Positions 40,501 to 48,413 of a stretch of 64,000 nt of DNA are shown piece by piece. Position numbers and translations under genes: made by a program. The first letter of the stretch is position 1; each line of letters starts with the position of its first letter. The notes under the pieces are model-generated. The model was not told the origin of the DNA. It was given only the letters and a program-made list of their open reading frames with translations, and searched no databases. The stretch covers positions 1 to 64,000 of the forward strand of contig NZ_NFKI01000014.1 of assembly GCF_002160305.1 (NCBI RefSeq). The letters are read 5' to 3'. The DNA comes from Pseudoflavonifractor sp. An184 (lineage in GTDB: Bacteria; Bacillota; Clostridia; Oscillospirales; Oscillospiraceae).

Positions 40501-43098
40501 CAAGGTAACCGTGATGGTATTTTCTTCCTGAGTCGGGGTGCAGGTAAAAAACACCTTTTCAGAGGAGAACGGCGCAACGTATACATTTTCATGCGTGCCG
40601 AGCGGCTCCCCGTTGCACGCAGCTGTCACATTGACCCAGCCGCCTGCGCTGCCCAGATTGCTCACACTCACCCCCACTTTGTTCGCCGTATCAAGGATGA
40701 AGGCCTTCTCCGGCCCAATATTTTCCGGGAAGACGGCGAAGTCCGGCAGCTGACGCACGTCCTGTAGTTCATCCGGGCTATCCACATAGCCCAGTTCAAA
40801 ATCAGCCTCCGGCATCACCGTAATGTTCATGTCAGTTTCCACCAAATAGTGTCCCGCATTGGTAGCATAATCGCGCACCAGCGTGTTTTGCGCGCCATCC
40901 TTCAGCGCCTCGGCGACGGCTTCCCCTTTCAGTTCCGCAAAAGCCGCCTCTGACAGGCCGTGCTCTACTTGCGTCTTGAGCGTTTGTCCATTGAGCTTGT
41001 AATTAGTGACTCCTTCACGATGGTGTTCATATTCGTCGCCGCCGAATTCTTCGTCCGCGTAATAGTCACGATACGGCCTGCCGTCATAAAGACGGCTGGA
41101 GACGTATATGCTGGGCACTTCCAGCGCGCCGGAAAGCGCGTCGCTGCCGTCGCTGCTCGTGTACGCCGGCATTTTGAAGGTGCTGCTCAGCAAGCCGCGG
41201 TTGGTGCACTGGCTGCCAAAGGACTGGAAACGCATCTGGGCAAACAGCTGCTTGTACAGCTCCAAATCTTCCTCAATCAAATCGCTGATGTACCCGGCGG
41301 CCACCGAGCCCAACGCTGCGCCCAGCACCATGCCGACGCCGTCCAGGAACAGACCGCCGACGCCTGCCGAAGTCGTAACAATCGCGGTGTTGAGGACGTT
41401 GCCGAACGTGTGCTTCATCGTGATGACCGCTGTGTAACCAACCTTATCTGCGGCGGGGATGTCCGGATCGTTCCACACATCCGCTGTCTCTCCTATATCC
41501 ACCACCAACTCGCTGACGGATGCTGCCCCCTCCAATACGTTGGCCATGGTGCGGACCGGTGCAGTGGCCTTGCACAGGTTTTTGATCTTATCCAGCGCCT
41601 CTTCAGGTACAACACTGGTGAAGTCAACATGCCCGTCATTACTGGCTATGTCGCCAAGAATATCCAGCCCGGCTTTGGAGAATTCCACAGCACAGGTTTC
41701 TTTCACGATACCCTCAGCTGCCCGGGCTGTGCGAGCGAGCAGGGCTGTATCTGGCTGGCTGACATACACAGCACTCTTTGCTGCATTGATACCCGCAGCG
41801 ATTTGATCATTGTAGCCCTGCACATCGGTGCTGTAGGTCACCATTTCGACCCGCAGTGTGTCAGTGCCCTCAAAATAGTAATATGTGAATCCCGGTTCTG
41901 TGGACGCAGATGCATTTTCCGAAAAGATAATCTCCGTTTTCGACGACACATTGATGCCCACTTCCTTTTGGGTACCGTCCTCGTCCGTATATTGCAGAAC
42001 GGTTTGAATCGCAAGATCGTATGTACCGTCTTCGGCGATCAGTTTGTCCAGCACTTCATCGAGTTCATCAGATGTATTGACGCCGCTCGTATCGTCCGAA
42101 TTGTAATATTTCTGGCTGAGTTCAACAAGATCGGTAGTTGTTTCCCCAACCGTGCTGGTCAGCTTCGTCTTTTCCCATGCGTATTCGCTGTTATAGTAGG
42201 GGTTCCCCTCCTGATACAGCGCCAAATCAGAAGCAGAGATGGTTTTGACCTGCTCTAGATCCGCCTTCACGACGAAGGACGATGCGGCACGGGCCACAGT
42301 TGGCGCTACGCCGCCCGTGGGCACGATCGTTCCGGTCAACTCCTCTTTGTTGTCCGCTTTCATTTGGGCCAGATCCGGCACAAGCTCAACCGTGATCGAC
42401 TCGCCCGCCGCCAGCGGATAGTTCTCCACCAGCGGATCCAGACGCAGGTAATTGGCGTCTTCCCCCGCCAGAGTTAAACCCAAGTCTGCGATATCCGAGC
42501 CGCCTGTATTGGTAATCTTGTAGGTCTGCACCAGAGTTGAAGGATCCGCCGCGCCCTGCGGCTCAATGGACACTTGGCCGTCACCCGGATCGCAGGTAAA
42601 GGGCAGATCGATAGACGCATCCTCAACTTCTTTGCCCGTGGTAACCAGGGTACTCTGCACAGAAACGGTATACACCGTGTCCTCCGCATTCTGGGCAAAA
42701 ACGCTCAGTTCCACGGTCTGCGTCTCACCTGGCTCAATCACCAGCGGCGATTCTTCCGCCCCGGCCATGACAAAGTTCATGGAGAGATCGGCATGATTGT
42801 TATTGCAGCTGAGGTAGTACTTCTGCATGACGGCACTGTGATTGGTCACCTGCACATAGAGCGTCTGGTCATAGTCCCGCGCAATATGCTGCCCTTCCGT
42901 CACGCGCAGCGTCAGCTTTGCGCCTTCCGCCGTCTCCGCATCCCCGTCAAGAACGACGATAGGAGACTGGGTCTCCGCTTCCACCTGCAGTTTGGCCTCC
43001 ACTGTGGCCGCAAAGGCCTGTGCTGGGAACATGCTCAGGCACATCGCCGCCGACAGCAGTGTGCTGATGATTCGTGTACGAATTCGCGTATGCATCAC
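37588..43098 (-). CDS. Giant secreted S-layer-homology protein
   Basis: 1,836 residues. Signal peptide (LLSAAMCLSMFPAQAFA, cleavage near 30), then a very long unrecognised extracellular region with several beta-sandwich-like stretches, for example CARDB-like TLVQTYKITNTGGSDIADLG. A hydrophobic glycine-rich stretch (VGGLFLDGVGMVLGAALGSV) lies near 600. An acidic proline linker of DP/DT repeats and a six-glycine tract precede a YKISTITVNG-type repeat. Three SLH domains close the protein (each with TFSPD and TRAQ/TRSQ), binding cell-wall polymer. It is cargo of the mobile element; a two-component system lies upstream. The ribosome site AAGGAG is 10 bases before GTG 43098, followed by ATG. Role unknown: adhesion or a surface trap are possibilities. 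Confidence 0.9.
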   Translation of the reverse strand: MMHTRIRTRIISTLLSAAMCLSMFPAQAFAATVEAKLQVEAETQSPIVVLDGDAETAEGAKLTLRVTEGQHIARDYDQTLYVQVTNHSAVMQKYYLSCNNNHADLSMNFVMAGAEESPLVIEPGETQTVELSVFAQNAEDTVYTVSVQSTLVTTGKEVEDASIDLPFTCDPGDGQVSIEPQGAADPSTLVQTYKITNTGGSDIADLGLTLAGEDANYLRLDPLVENYPLAAGESITVELVPDLAQMKADNKEELTGTIVPTGGVAPTVARAASSFVVKADLEQVKTISASDLALYQEGNPYYNSEYAWEKTKLTSTVGETTTDLVELSQKYYNSDDTSGVNTSDELDEVLDKLIAEDGTYDLAIQTVLQYTDEDGTQKEVGINVSSKTEIIFSENASASTEPGFTYYYFEGTDTLRVEMVTYSTDVQGYNDQIAAGINAAKSAVYVSQPDTALLARTARAAEGIVKETCAVEFSKAGLDILGDIASNDGHVDFTSVVPEEALDKIKNLCKATAPVRTMANVLEGAASVSELVVDIGETADVWNDPDIPAADKVGYTAVITMKHTFGNVLNTAIVTTSAGVGGLFLDGVGMVLGAALGSVAAGYISDLIEEDLELYKQLFAQMRFQSFGSQCTNRGLLSSTFKMPAYTSSDGSDALSGALEVPSIYVSSRLYDGRPYRDYYADEEFGGDEYEHHREGVTNYKLNGQTLKTQVEHGLSEAAFAELKGEAVAEALKDGAQNTLVRDYATNAGHYLVETDMNITVMPEADFELGYVDSPDELQDVRQLPDFAVFPENIGPEKAFILDTANKVGVSVSNLGSAGGWVNVTAACNGEPLGTHENVYVAPFSSEKVFFTCTPTQEENTITVTLDRPETSEDGFQLSTEETLLTNNEASEVLYARERMVPKIVSMPELVRFEEIPQYVVELEDALDVASVKVEVNGRTYAASLQQLSGDYGGNMLRAVAALDGQNVGTYQATVTVEYYAAENGQTVTKKLTQSAEVIFQQDEQIIFYLDCPSACIDANRFTVLQRNSAGELEIASNATIGLGMQSNPSRFTVEYGLRTPDEQKNCYVVIQYNEDSASGTPGGIAVASLDGLAGRTLPTSGEEVVTASITAAVNKLNLSKLTAINGMPLASSVPSSRVPEVKSYDGKIYFSGADSIQMQASVDPGGNDWFYTRITLSKDSPDVNLTDFYTEVELGFDYSTLSSAGVMRDAYARLIDADGTPHIVNAYAHASTSSANVYLPVQLDAYTDAYAAIFHRGSRGVVYLYADLKNTKEQLSRDTCKQVTFQLPDGESPLDCQLSITRQDIGRAQTVENISELDSIYLAPGVYDVELDYQAEADGTLYTYQDQLNITDTAETMVISLPGSSAGLARRATPESVFALEVNWPAIFTGAELYTRTSSGWGEQPVAVQNGGTTALPPGTNQVRLALTSAGCMAEVVSGVPENGVLQIGDTFTGTAAAKTQTCTPGGTLTLRLSDLSSGSAYLKGYQASAEGAELAGTVTLRGSETYTLPVTVSDLSEELTVTLPQEITGGSYECAVSLLTEQTVEPPNDPDIPDIPEDPDDPDNPDTPDEPDTPSGGGGGGSAADGKPDVEVSGTGGTAAAANNGTVTITPDEGYKISTITVNGKEIAVPSDGKLTGLNRNDRVVITFEKADTEGLPVISTFTDVAADAWYADAVQWAVEHGITGGTSATTFSPDTSCTRAQMVTFLWRAAGSPEPIKSSTPFADVDATAYYYEAMLWAVEQNITSGTSATTFSPDAVVTRSQTVTFLWRDAGSPPTASGSSFMDVTADAYYAEAVTWAASEDITSGTSAITFSPDADCTRAQIVTFLWRYCVG

Positions 43099-43328
43099 GT
43101 CTGTCCAACTCCTTTTGGGGAAAATTCCAGTGTGGGCTGTAAAACTGCCCCTTCTATGATCCTTCTCCCGGATTTCTATGCGGTGGTCCGAATTGCCGTA
43201 CCATCTGACGCCGGTTCCAGGGCAAAGAATCGTGCGGCTCTACATAGCGCACCCGCGCCGGTCGCGGAGCATCCCACTGCCTCACAGCATGTTACACAAA
43301 AAATATAGCATACTGCTGAGCTGTTTTG

Positions 43329-43347
43329 TTCCCAAAAAATATGGGAA
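43329..43347. promoter_or_regulatory. Inverted repeat upstream of the S-layer gene
   Basis: TTCCC-9 bases-GGGAA. It lies about 230 bases before the S-layer gene and just past the two-component terminator, where a response-regulator site would be expected. The rest of 43099-43361 shows a possible TATATT box near 43305 and no gene. Confidence 0.4.
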
Positions 43348-43361
43348 TTCGTTAAATCCTG

Positions 43362-43407
43362 AAAAAGCGTTCGGCACAGGGGAAGATCACACCCCTGTGC
43401 CGAACGC
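43362..43407 (-). terminator. Terminator of the two-component operon
   Basis: GCGTTCGGCACAGGGG pairs with CCCCTGTGCCGAACGC, with CTTTTTC following on the minus strand. Confidence 0.9.
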
Positions 43408-43419
43408 AGTGAAATCTTT

Positions 43420-44001
43420 TCAGGACAAATAGGCGGCAAATATGTGCCGCAGCATATTTCGGTCCGGAAGGCCCAGCTTGTGCAGCACGCTGGTTTGCTG
43501 GTTGGCAATTGTCTTGGCCGATGAATACAGCTGCACCTCCTGCCCCAGCATCTGCCGCAACACCGCCCGCTCCGCGACAGTCAGCGCCTGCAGCAGCGCT
43601 GCACAGATCAGATGCGACTGCGGCGTCGGTCCAGTCGCGGTCTCGCGGATGGTAGGCAGCAGCATGGAAGCCTGGCTTTTGAGCACATAACCTGAGGCAA
43701 AGGCATGGACACTGGCCCGGATGACAGTTTCCGGATTATCATCCGCAGTCAGGATGAGCACCCGCGCGGTCGTCTGCATACGGATACGCCGGGCCGCATC
43801 TGCGCCGTCTGTATAACTTCCAATCAATTCCAGATCCATCAGGACAATATCGGGCTGTAGGCGGGCAACCGCAGCGCAGCCCTCCTGCGCGGTGGCACAC
43901 ACCGCAGCAAGTTCCAGATCTGGCTGTCCCAGCAGCATCTGTGTAAGCAGATAGCGGAAATCCAAATCGTCGTCCACTGCTAAAATACGGATGGGATTCA
44001 T
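43420..44001 (-). CDS. Response regulator, receiver plus divergent LuxR-type HTH
   Basis: 193 residues. Receiver domain with acidic pocket (AVDDDLDF), phospho-acceptor Asp in DIVLMDLEL (about residue 56), Thr in LILTADD and Lys in YVLKSQ. The C-terminal domain, LTVAERAVLRQMLGQEVQLY then KTIANQQTSVLHKLGL, is a degenerate NarL/LuxR helix-turn-helix. It is coupled to the histidine kinase by a 4-base overlap. Its target is probably the S-layer gene next downstream on the same strand. Confidence 0.9.
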   Translation of the reverse strand: MNPIRILAVDDDLDFRYLLTQMLLGQPDLELAAVCATAQEGCAAVARLQPDIVLMDLELIGSYTDGADAARRIRMQTTARVLILTADDNPETVIRASVHAFASGYVLKSQASMLLPTIRETATGPTPQSHLICAALLQALTVAERAVLRQMLGQEVQLYSSAKTIANQQTSVLHKLGLPDRNMLRHIFAAYLS

Positions 44002-45437
44002 TGCACGCCTCCTTTATGGACGTTCTGGCGGTGCATCGGGAAACAAAGGGATACCGTGCTGCCGCGGCCCGGCGCGCTCTTCACAGAAATGCTGCCGTGA
44101 TGCGCATTCATTACATTCCAGCAGTAATAGAGCCCCAGTCCCATATTACCGCCGCCTTGCCTGGTGGTAAAATAAGGGTCAAACACTTGCTGAAGCGTCC
44201 CGGGCTCCATACCATATCCGGTATCTGTTACTGAAATCACCGCTTTCCACCGTTGACAGCAATAGGATAGTTCGATCCTACCGCCCTCCGGCATCGCGTT
44301 CACCGCATTGTCAATCAGGTTTGAAAGCATTTCGCGCAAGTGCGTCTGGTCGCAGAACAGCGGTTGCGCGTCGCACCTTCCAACCGACAGTATGATATCA
44401 CGGTCCATCGGAAACACGGTTTCCGCCACCGTACTCTGAAAAAGTGGTTTTACTGCACACAGCTCCGGCATCAGCGTGATCTGTTGAGCATAGAGCTTCG
44501 TACGGTTGACAAATTGCTTAAGATGAAGCACTGCTCCATTGATGATATCCAATTCATGATCCAGATAGCCGCGGCTCTGCATCAACGCGGTACACCACTC
44601 AATCTTCGCCAAGTCATTTTTTAACGCATGCCCCACATAATGCGCATTGCGCTGGATCACTTGGCCACCGCTCGTCCAGTCATATGTCTCGCGCCGGAAC
44701 CGCAGCCCCCATATCCCGCCGTGAAACGCCCGGCAAAGGAAGAATATCAAAATACACAGCGCGATGATCAGGTTAAACTGCCATAATTTCCTTAGGTTAG
44801 GGATACCAAGCGCATGATATGGAAACGCGGAAACAAGCCAAAACCACAGCGGTACGAGCATGGTCATGGCTGCGAGGCGGCGCTGCTGGAAGCGCATGCT
44901 CAACCGTTCCTCCCATAGTGCATGCAGCAAAACAACGGTGGAGAGAATGCCCATCCCCCAGTTATAACCCGCAACGCTCAGGCAAAATACCGTGTCCTGC
45001 TGGAAGTACAGCGTCTGCGTGAAGGGGAAAATACAGACTAGCGCTGCGGCGGGCAAATAGGCTGCAATACTTAGGAAGAGGAACCACCTGCCCGCCCGCT
45101 GCTCTAATCTATGAAAGAAAAAGGCAAACACCAGAACGGACGGCATTGAAAGATAGTAGAATACCGCGCTGAGTACAGAATACAGACCCTCGGAAAAATC
45201 ATCCGTCCAGATACTGGCCTGGATCAGCTGCGGCCCCAATGTATAGAACAAATATTCCTTGAGTGCCCCAACGCTGAACAGAATACCGCTGATAAAGCAC
45301 CAGTTGTTAAGTTTATTGTGCAGATCCGCCAGTAGGATCAGGGTAAAGATGCACCAGAGCACCATAGTGAATACCAGCAGCATCTCGCCGGGCAGCCCTT
45401 GCTGCGCCGCTTCATGAATTACATTAAACTGATCCAC
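43998..45437 (-). CDS. Sensor histidine kinase with multi-helix membrane sensor
   Basis: 479 residues from GTG at 45437, next to GGAGGAGG. An ATG eleven codons upstream lies within the -10 box, so it cannot be the start. Residues about 15-245 hold seven or so membrane helices. The kinase part has the phospho-acceptor region AHYVGHALKNDLAKIEW, an N box (MLSNLIDNAVNAM), G1 (VTDTGYGM) and G2 (GGGNMGLGLYYC). It forms a pair with the downstream response regulator. The signal is unknown. Confidence 0.92.
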   Translation of the reverse strand: MDQFNVIHEAAQQGLPGEMLLVFTMVLWCIFTLILLADLHNKLNNWCFISGILFSVGALKEYLFYTLGPQLIQASIWTDDFSEGLYSVLSAVFYYLSMPSVLVFAFFFHRLEQRAGRWFLFLSIAAYLPAAALVCIFPFTQTLYFQQDTVFCLSVAGYNWGMGILSTVVLLHALWEERLSMRFQQRRLAAMTMLVPLWFWLVSAFPYHALGIPNLRKLWQFNLIIALCILIFFLCRAFHGGIWGLRFRRETYDWTSGGQVIQRNAHYVGHALKNDLAKIEWCTALMQSRGYLDHELDIINGAVLHLKQFVNRTKLYAQQITLMPELCAVKPLFQSTVAETVFPMDRDIILSVGRCDAQPLFCDQTHLREMLSNLIDNAVNAMPEGGRIELSYCCQRWKAVISVTDTGYGMEPGTLQQVFDPYFTTRQGGGNMGLGLYYCWNVMNAHHGSISVKSAPGRGSTVSLCFPMHRQNVHKGGVQ

Positions 45438-45468
45438 AGCGCCTCCTCCCCTCCCTTTGGATGATTGC

Positions 45469-45497
45469 ATTATAGCAAAAATGTCCGTTAAAAGGAA
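45469..45497 (-). promoter_or_regulatory. Promoter of the two-component operon
   Basis: On the minus strand: TTCCTT (45492-45497), 17 bases, TATAAT (45469-45474). Transcription would start about 20 bases before the GTG start of the kinase. Confidence 0.65.
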
Positions 45498-45574
45498 TAT
45501 GATACATAAAAATATCTCTTTGGCAGCACAGTATGATCATCCAGCGGAAAAAGTTTGGTAAATCCGCTTTTTAT

Positions 45575-45808
45575 TTATCTCTTTTCCTTCCCGCGTTTCT
45601 GCCAAACAATGTCGTACCCCAGCACATCGGCCAGCTCCACAGCCTCGCCATAGCGCAGGCTGCCGCGTTTCAGCTTGTCCGACAGGTTGGGGACGCTGCT
45701 GCTCCAACCATATTCGTCGGCCAGGATTTCCACGGCCTCACTCATGGTCATGCCAGCCCGGATGATATACGACTTGATCTCGTTTCGGTAAATCTCGTTG
45801 TTTCTCAT
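45575..45808 (-). CDS. Small DNA-binding-like protein (DUF6471-like)
   Basis: 77 residues: MRNNEIYRNEIKSYIIRAGM, then MSEAVEILADEYGWSSSVPN, LSDKLKRGSLRYGEAVELAD. The layout matches small helix-turn-helix proteins of the DUF6471 type common in mobile elements. AAAGGAGG lies 9 bases before the ATG. It is probably a regulator of the element; no closer assignment. Confidence 0.75.
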   Translation of the reverse strand: MRNNEIYRNEIKSYIIRAGMTMSEAVEILADEYGWSSSVPNLSDKLKRGSLRYGEAVELADVLGYDIVWQKRGKEKR

Positions 45809-46359
45809 GGTTTATGCCTCCTTTTTCGTTTGCTTGGCGGTGAAGCCGGTGCGTTGGTGAACGTACTGGGTTCATCGCTGGGCGATGGATAATAGTATGC
45901 GAATAACCGTTTTCTCTGCCGCCTGCGAAGCCCTGTTCACAAGTGGTAGGGATCGGTTTCACTGTTTCGCGTGGATTTTCGCGGGTTTTGATAATTGCAC
46001 GCCGGACAGCGTACCCGCTTCGCTGTCCGGCGTATCGTGCTTTGATGGCGTTATCAGCATAAAAACGCCGGATTTTTCGTTGTTTTCACTTCCTTTGAAA
46101 ATATCGCTGCATTTTGCCGTTCTCCCCGAATGCCGTTCCTGCCCCTGCCTTTTCAGCGGCGTATTCCGGCATTGGCACGCTCTCCCGTGCTTTCAAGCAC
46201 ATGGAGTCATGGCGCTGCTTCCCCTGCCGGGGGTATCCCATTCGGACGGTCATGTAATTTTCAAGGTGCTGTCGTCTCCCGACAAGTACAGTTTAACGAA
46301 AAATCGGGTCTGTTCCCGTATATCCAAGAGGTTGGAAAACGGGTGCGAAAAGCGGAAAT
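45809..46359. other. Non-coding stretch of the mobile element
   Basis: About 550 bases between the small divergent regulator genes. It contains a stable hairpin, CGCCGGACAGCG with its complement (about 46002-46033), and AACGCCGGATTTTTCG nearby. Short open frames exist on both strands, but none has a ribosome site or a recognisable product. It may be a regulatory or replication-linked region. Confidence 0.4.
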
Positions 46360-46389
46360 TTCCACGCTTATAGAAATCTATGCTATAAT
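46360..46389 (+). promoter_or_regulatory. Promoter of the Cro/CI-type regulator gene
   Basis: TATAAT (46384-46389) with TTCCAC (46360-46365) 18 bases upstream, about 30 bases before the start codon. Confidence 0.6.
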
Positions 46390-46417
46390 GGGAAGCAGAA
46401 CGAAAGGGGGCGCGGAT

Positions 46418-47260
46418 ATGAATATCAAATTGACGATCCCAGAGAGGCTCAAAGATTTGCGGATAGAGCGCGGTCTGACACTGGAACAGCTTTCCGAGGC
46501 GACGGGGATTTCCCGTGCAGCCCTCGGCAAATATGAGGCGGACGATTTCAAGGACATCAGCCCATTCAGCATCGCGGCGCTGGCAAAGTTCTACGGGGTA
46601 TCCGCCGATTACTTGATGGGATTGACGGAAACAAAAAATCACCCAAACACAGAGCTGGAAGCCCTGCATTTGGGTGATAATGCGATTGAAGTATTGAGAG
46701 ACGGGCAGTTCAACCACCGACTGCTGTCGGAGCTGATCTGCCATAAAGATTTTCAGCGGTTGATGCTGGATGCAGAAATTTATGTGGATCGTATCGCGGA
46801 TATGCGCATCAACGACATGAACGCCGTGCTGGAAGCTGTGCGTCAGATGGTGCTGGCAAAACGAGAAGATAGCACGAACGACCTCTATCTCCGCACACTG
46901 GAATTGGCCCAGGTGCCGGAGGAAGAATACTTCGGTCATGTAGTCGCGGATGACCTGACCAAGATACTCCGCGATATTCGGGAAGCCCACAAGACTGACA
47001 GCACAACGGCAGACGAACCTTCCGCCGCCGCACAAGCCCAGCAGCAGTTGCAGACCGCCATGAATTTCGAGGGCAGCAGCGACGAAAAGAAGGCGAGGGC
47101 CTTTCTGGTGACCTTCGGCATTGACTATGATGCGATCACCAAAGAGCAGTTCGTTAATCTGATCGAGGTTCTGCGGCTGTCAAAGCACATGAAAAGCCCC
47201 ATAAGCCAGCGGGGCAAAAGCAACATGACACACGGAAAAGGGAAAAGAAAGCGTAAATAG
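46418..47260 (+). CDS. Cro/CI (XRE) family regulator of the mobile element
   Basis: 280 residues from the ATG at 46418 (AAAGGGGG upstream). N-terminal HTH: PERLKDLRIERGLTLEQLSE, ATGISRAALGKYEADDF, then a KFYGVSADYLMGLTE segment. The C-terminal part is a helical effector or oligomerisation region with a basic tail (GKGKRKRK). It is the last gene before the right end of the element and likely controls excision or transfer. Confidence 0.9.
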   Translation: MNIKLTIPERLKDLRIERGLTLEQLSEATGISRAALGKYEADDFKDISPFSIAALAKFYGVSADYLMGLTETKNHPNTELEALHLGDNAIEVLRDGQFNHRLLSELICHKDFQRLMLDAEIYVDRIADMRINDMNAVLEAVRQMVLAKREDSTNDLYLRTLELAQVPEEEYFGHVVADDLTKILRDIREAHKTDSTTADEPSAAAQAQQQLQTAMNFEGSSDEKKARAFLVTFGIDYDAITKEQFVNLIEVLRLSKHMKSPISQRGKSNMTHGKGKRKRK

Positions 47261-47266
47261 GCAAGA

Positions 47267-47309
47267 AAATACGCCGTATCCAGCAAAATCTGCTGAATAC
47301 GGCGTATTT
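47267..47309. terminator. Bidirectional terminator near the right end of the element
   Basis: AAATACGCCGTAT...ATACGGCGTATTT with an inner CAGCA/TGCTG stem. Confidence 0.88.
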
Positions 47310-47421
47310 CTTCGTTGCCCAATCCTGCCTGACAGATGCCATAATCGTAATTCTTTCAAATCACTTTCTTATGAGCACCTGTCCCAGGCGGAGTGCATTT
47401 TTTTATAAAATTTTCATATTT

Positions 47422-47464
47422 CCCGCCTGCGCCCCGTCCCCTGGGGGACAGAGACGCAGGCGGG
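47422..47464 (-). terminator. Terminator of the arginine operon
   Basis: CCCGCCTGCG pairs with CGCAGGCGGG around an inner GTCCCC/GGGGAC stem, 12 bases past the argF stop. AT-rich sequence follows on the minus strand. Confidence 0.75.
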
Positions 47465-47476
47465 GGAGAGAAACGC

Positions 47477-48397
47477 TCAGTCCTCGCCGCCCATGAGCAG
47501 GTACATGACCGCCTTCTGGGCGTGGAGGCGGTTCTCCGCCTCGTCGAAGATCTCCTCGGCGTGCTCCTCGAACACGTCGGCGGTGATCTCCTCCCCCCGG
47601 TGGGCGGGCAGGCAGTGCTGCACCATGCACCCGGGGTTGGTGAGGGCCATCAATTCCTGGTTCACCTGATAGCCCACAAAGGTCTTCTCCCGGACGGCCT
47701 TCTCCTCCTCCTGGCCCATGGAGGCCCACACGTCGGTGAACACCACGTCGGCGCCCACGGCGGCCTCTTTGGGGTCCCGGCAGAGGGTGAACTGGAAGCT
47801 GGGGTCGCTCTGGGCAAAGGCCAGCACGTCCGGATGGGGGTCGTAGCCCTCGGGGCAGGCCACGGACACCTCCATGCCCACCTTCAGGCCGCCCACGATG
47901 AGGGAGTTGGCCATGTTGTTGCCGTCGCCGATGTAGCACATCTTCAGACCCTCCAGCACCGCCTTGTGCTCCCGGACGGTCATCAGGTCGGCCAGCACCT
48001 GGCAGGGGTGGCAGAAGTCGGTGAGGCCGTTGATGACGGGGATGTTGGCGTGGGCGGCCAGGGTCTCCACCTCCTCCTGGGCGAAGGTGCGGATCATGAT
48101 GCCGTCGCAGTAGCGCAGGAGCACCCGGGCGGTGTCCTCCACCGGCTCGCCCCGGCCGATCTGGCTCTCCTTGCTGGAGAGGAACAGGGCGTGGCCCCCC
48201 AGCTGATACATGCCGGTCTCGAAGGAGACGCGGGTGCGGGTGGAGTTCTTTTCAAAGATCATGGCCAGGGTCTTGCCCTTGAGCTTGTCGTGGGGGATGC
48301 CGTGCTTCTGGCTGAATTTCAGCTGGTCCGCCGTGTCCAGGATCTTGAGAATCTCCTCACCCGTCAGATCCAGCAGCTTGAGCAAATCCTTTTTCAT
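47477..48397 (-). CDS. argF: Ornithine carbamoyltransferase
   Basis: 306 residues. Carbamoyl-phosphate site STRTR (52-56), FCHPCQ near 130 and the ornithine loop HCLPAHRGEE near 270 are all present. It forms citrulline from ornithine and carbamoyl phosphate. It is the last gene of argC-argB-argF, 16 bases after argB. Argininosuccinate synthase and lyase genes upstream complete citrulline to arginine. A catabolic role cannot be excluded from sequence, but the neighbours point to biosynthesis. Confidence 0.96.
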   Translation of the reverse strand: MKKDLLKLLDLTGEEILKILDTADQLKFSQKHGIPHDKLKGKTLAMIFEKNSTRTRVSFETGMYQLGGHALFLSSKESQIGRGEPVEDTARVLLRYCDGIMIRTFAQEEVETLAAHANIPVINGLTDFCHPCQVLADLMTVREHKAVLEGLKMCYIGDGNNMANSLIVGGLKVGMEVSVACPEGYDPHPDVLAFAQSDPSFQFTLCRDPKEAAVGADVVFTDVWASMGQEEEKAVREKTFVGYQVNQELMALTNPGCMVQHCLPAHRGEEITADVFEEHAEEIFDEAENRLHAQKAVMYLLMGGED

Positions 48398-48413
48398 CTT
48401 CGGTCACCTCTTC

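Larger units (their letters stand above)
33343..47374. mobile_element. Integrated mobilizable element (serine recombinase, MobQ relaxase, oriT)
   Basis: About 14 kb of visibly lower GC content between the GH3 gene and argF. It carries a large serine recombinase at its left end, a TnpW-like protein, a relaxase with a DUF3847 helper, an oriT-like site, a cargo of a giant S-layer protein plus two-component system, and small regulators at the right end. An 11-base inverted repeat, TCATAAGAAAG (33343-33353) and CTTTCTTATGA (47364-47374), marks the probable ends. No conjugation (type IV secretion) genes are present, so transfer would need a helper. The exact crossover bases are not resolved. Confidence 0.8.

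Noticed and set aside
45885-46373. 162-residue plus-strand frame in the mobile element, and an overlapping 74-residue minus-strand frame at 45738-45962
   Set aside because: No ribosome site, cysteine- and phenylalanine-rich composition typical of non-coding frames, and no recognisable domain. Left as non-coding sequence.
33389-47260. Prophage
   Set aside because: No capsid, tail, terminase or lysis genes. Serine recombinase, MobQ relaxase and oriT indicate a mobilizable element instead.
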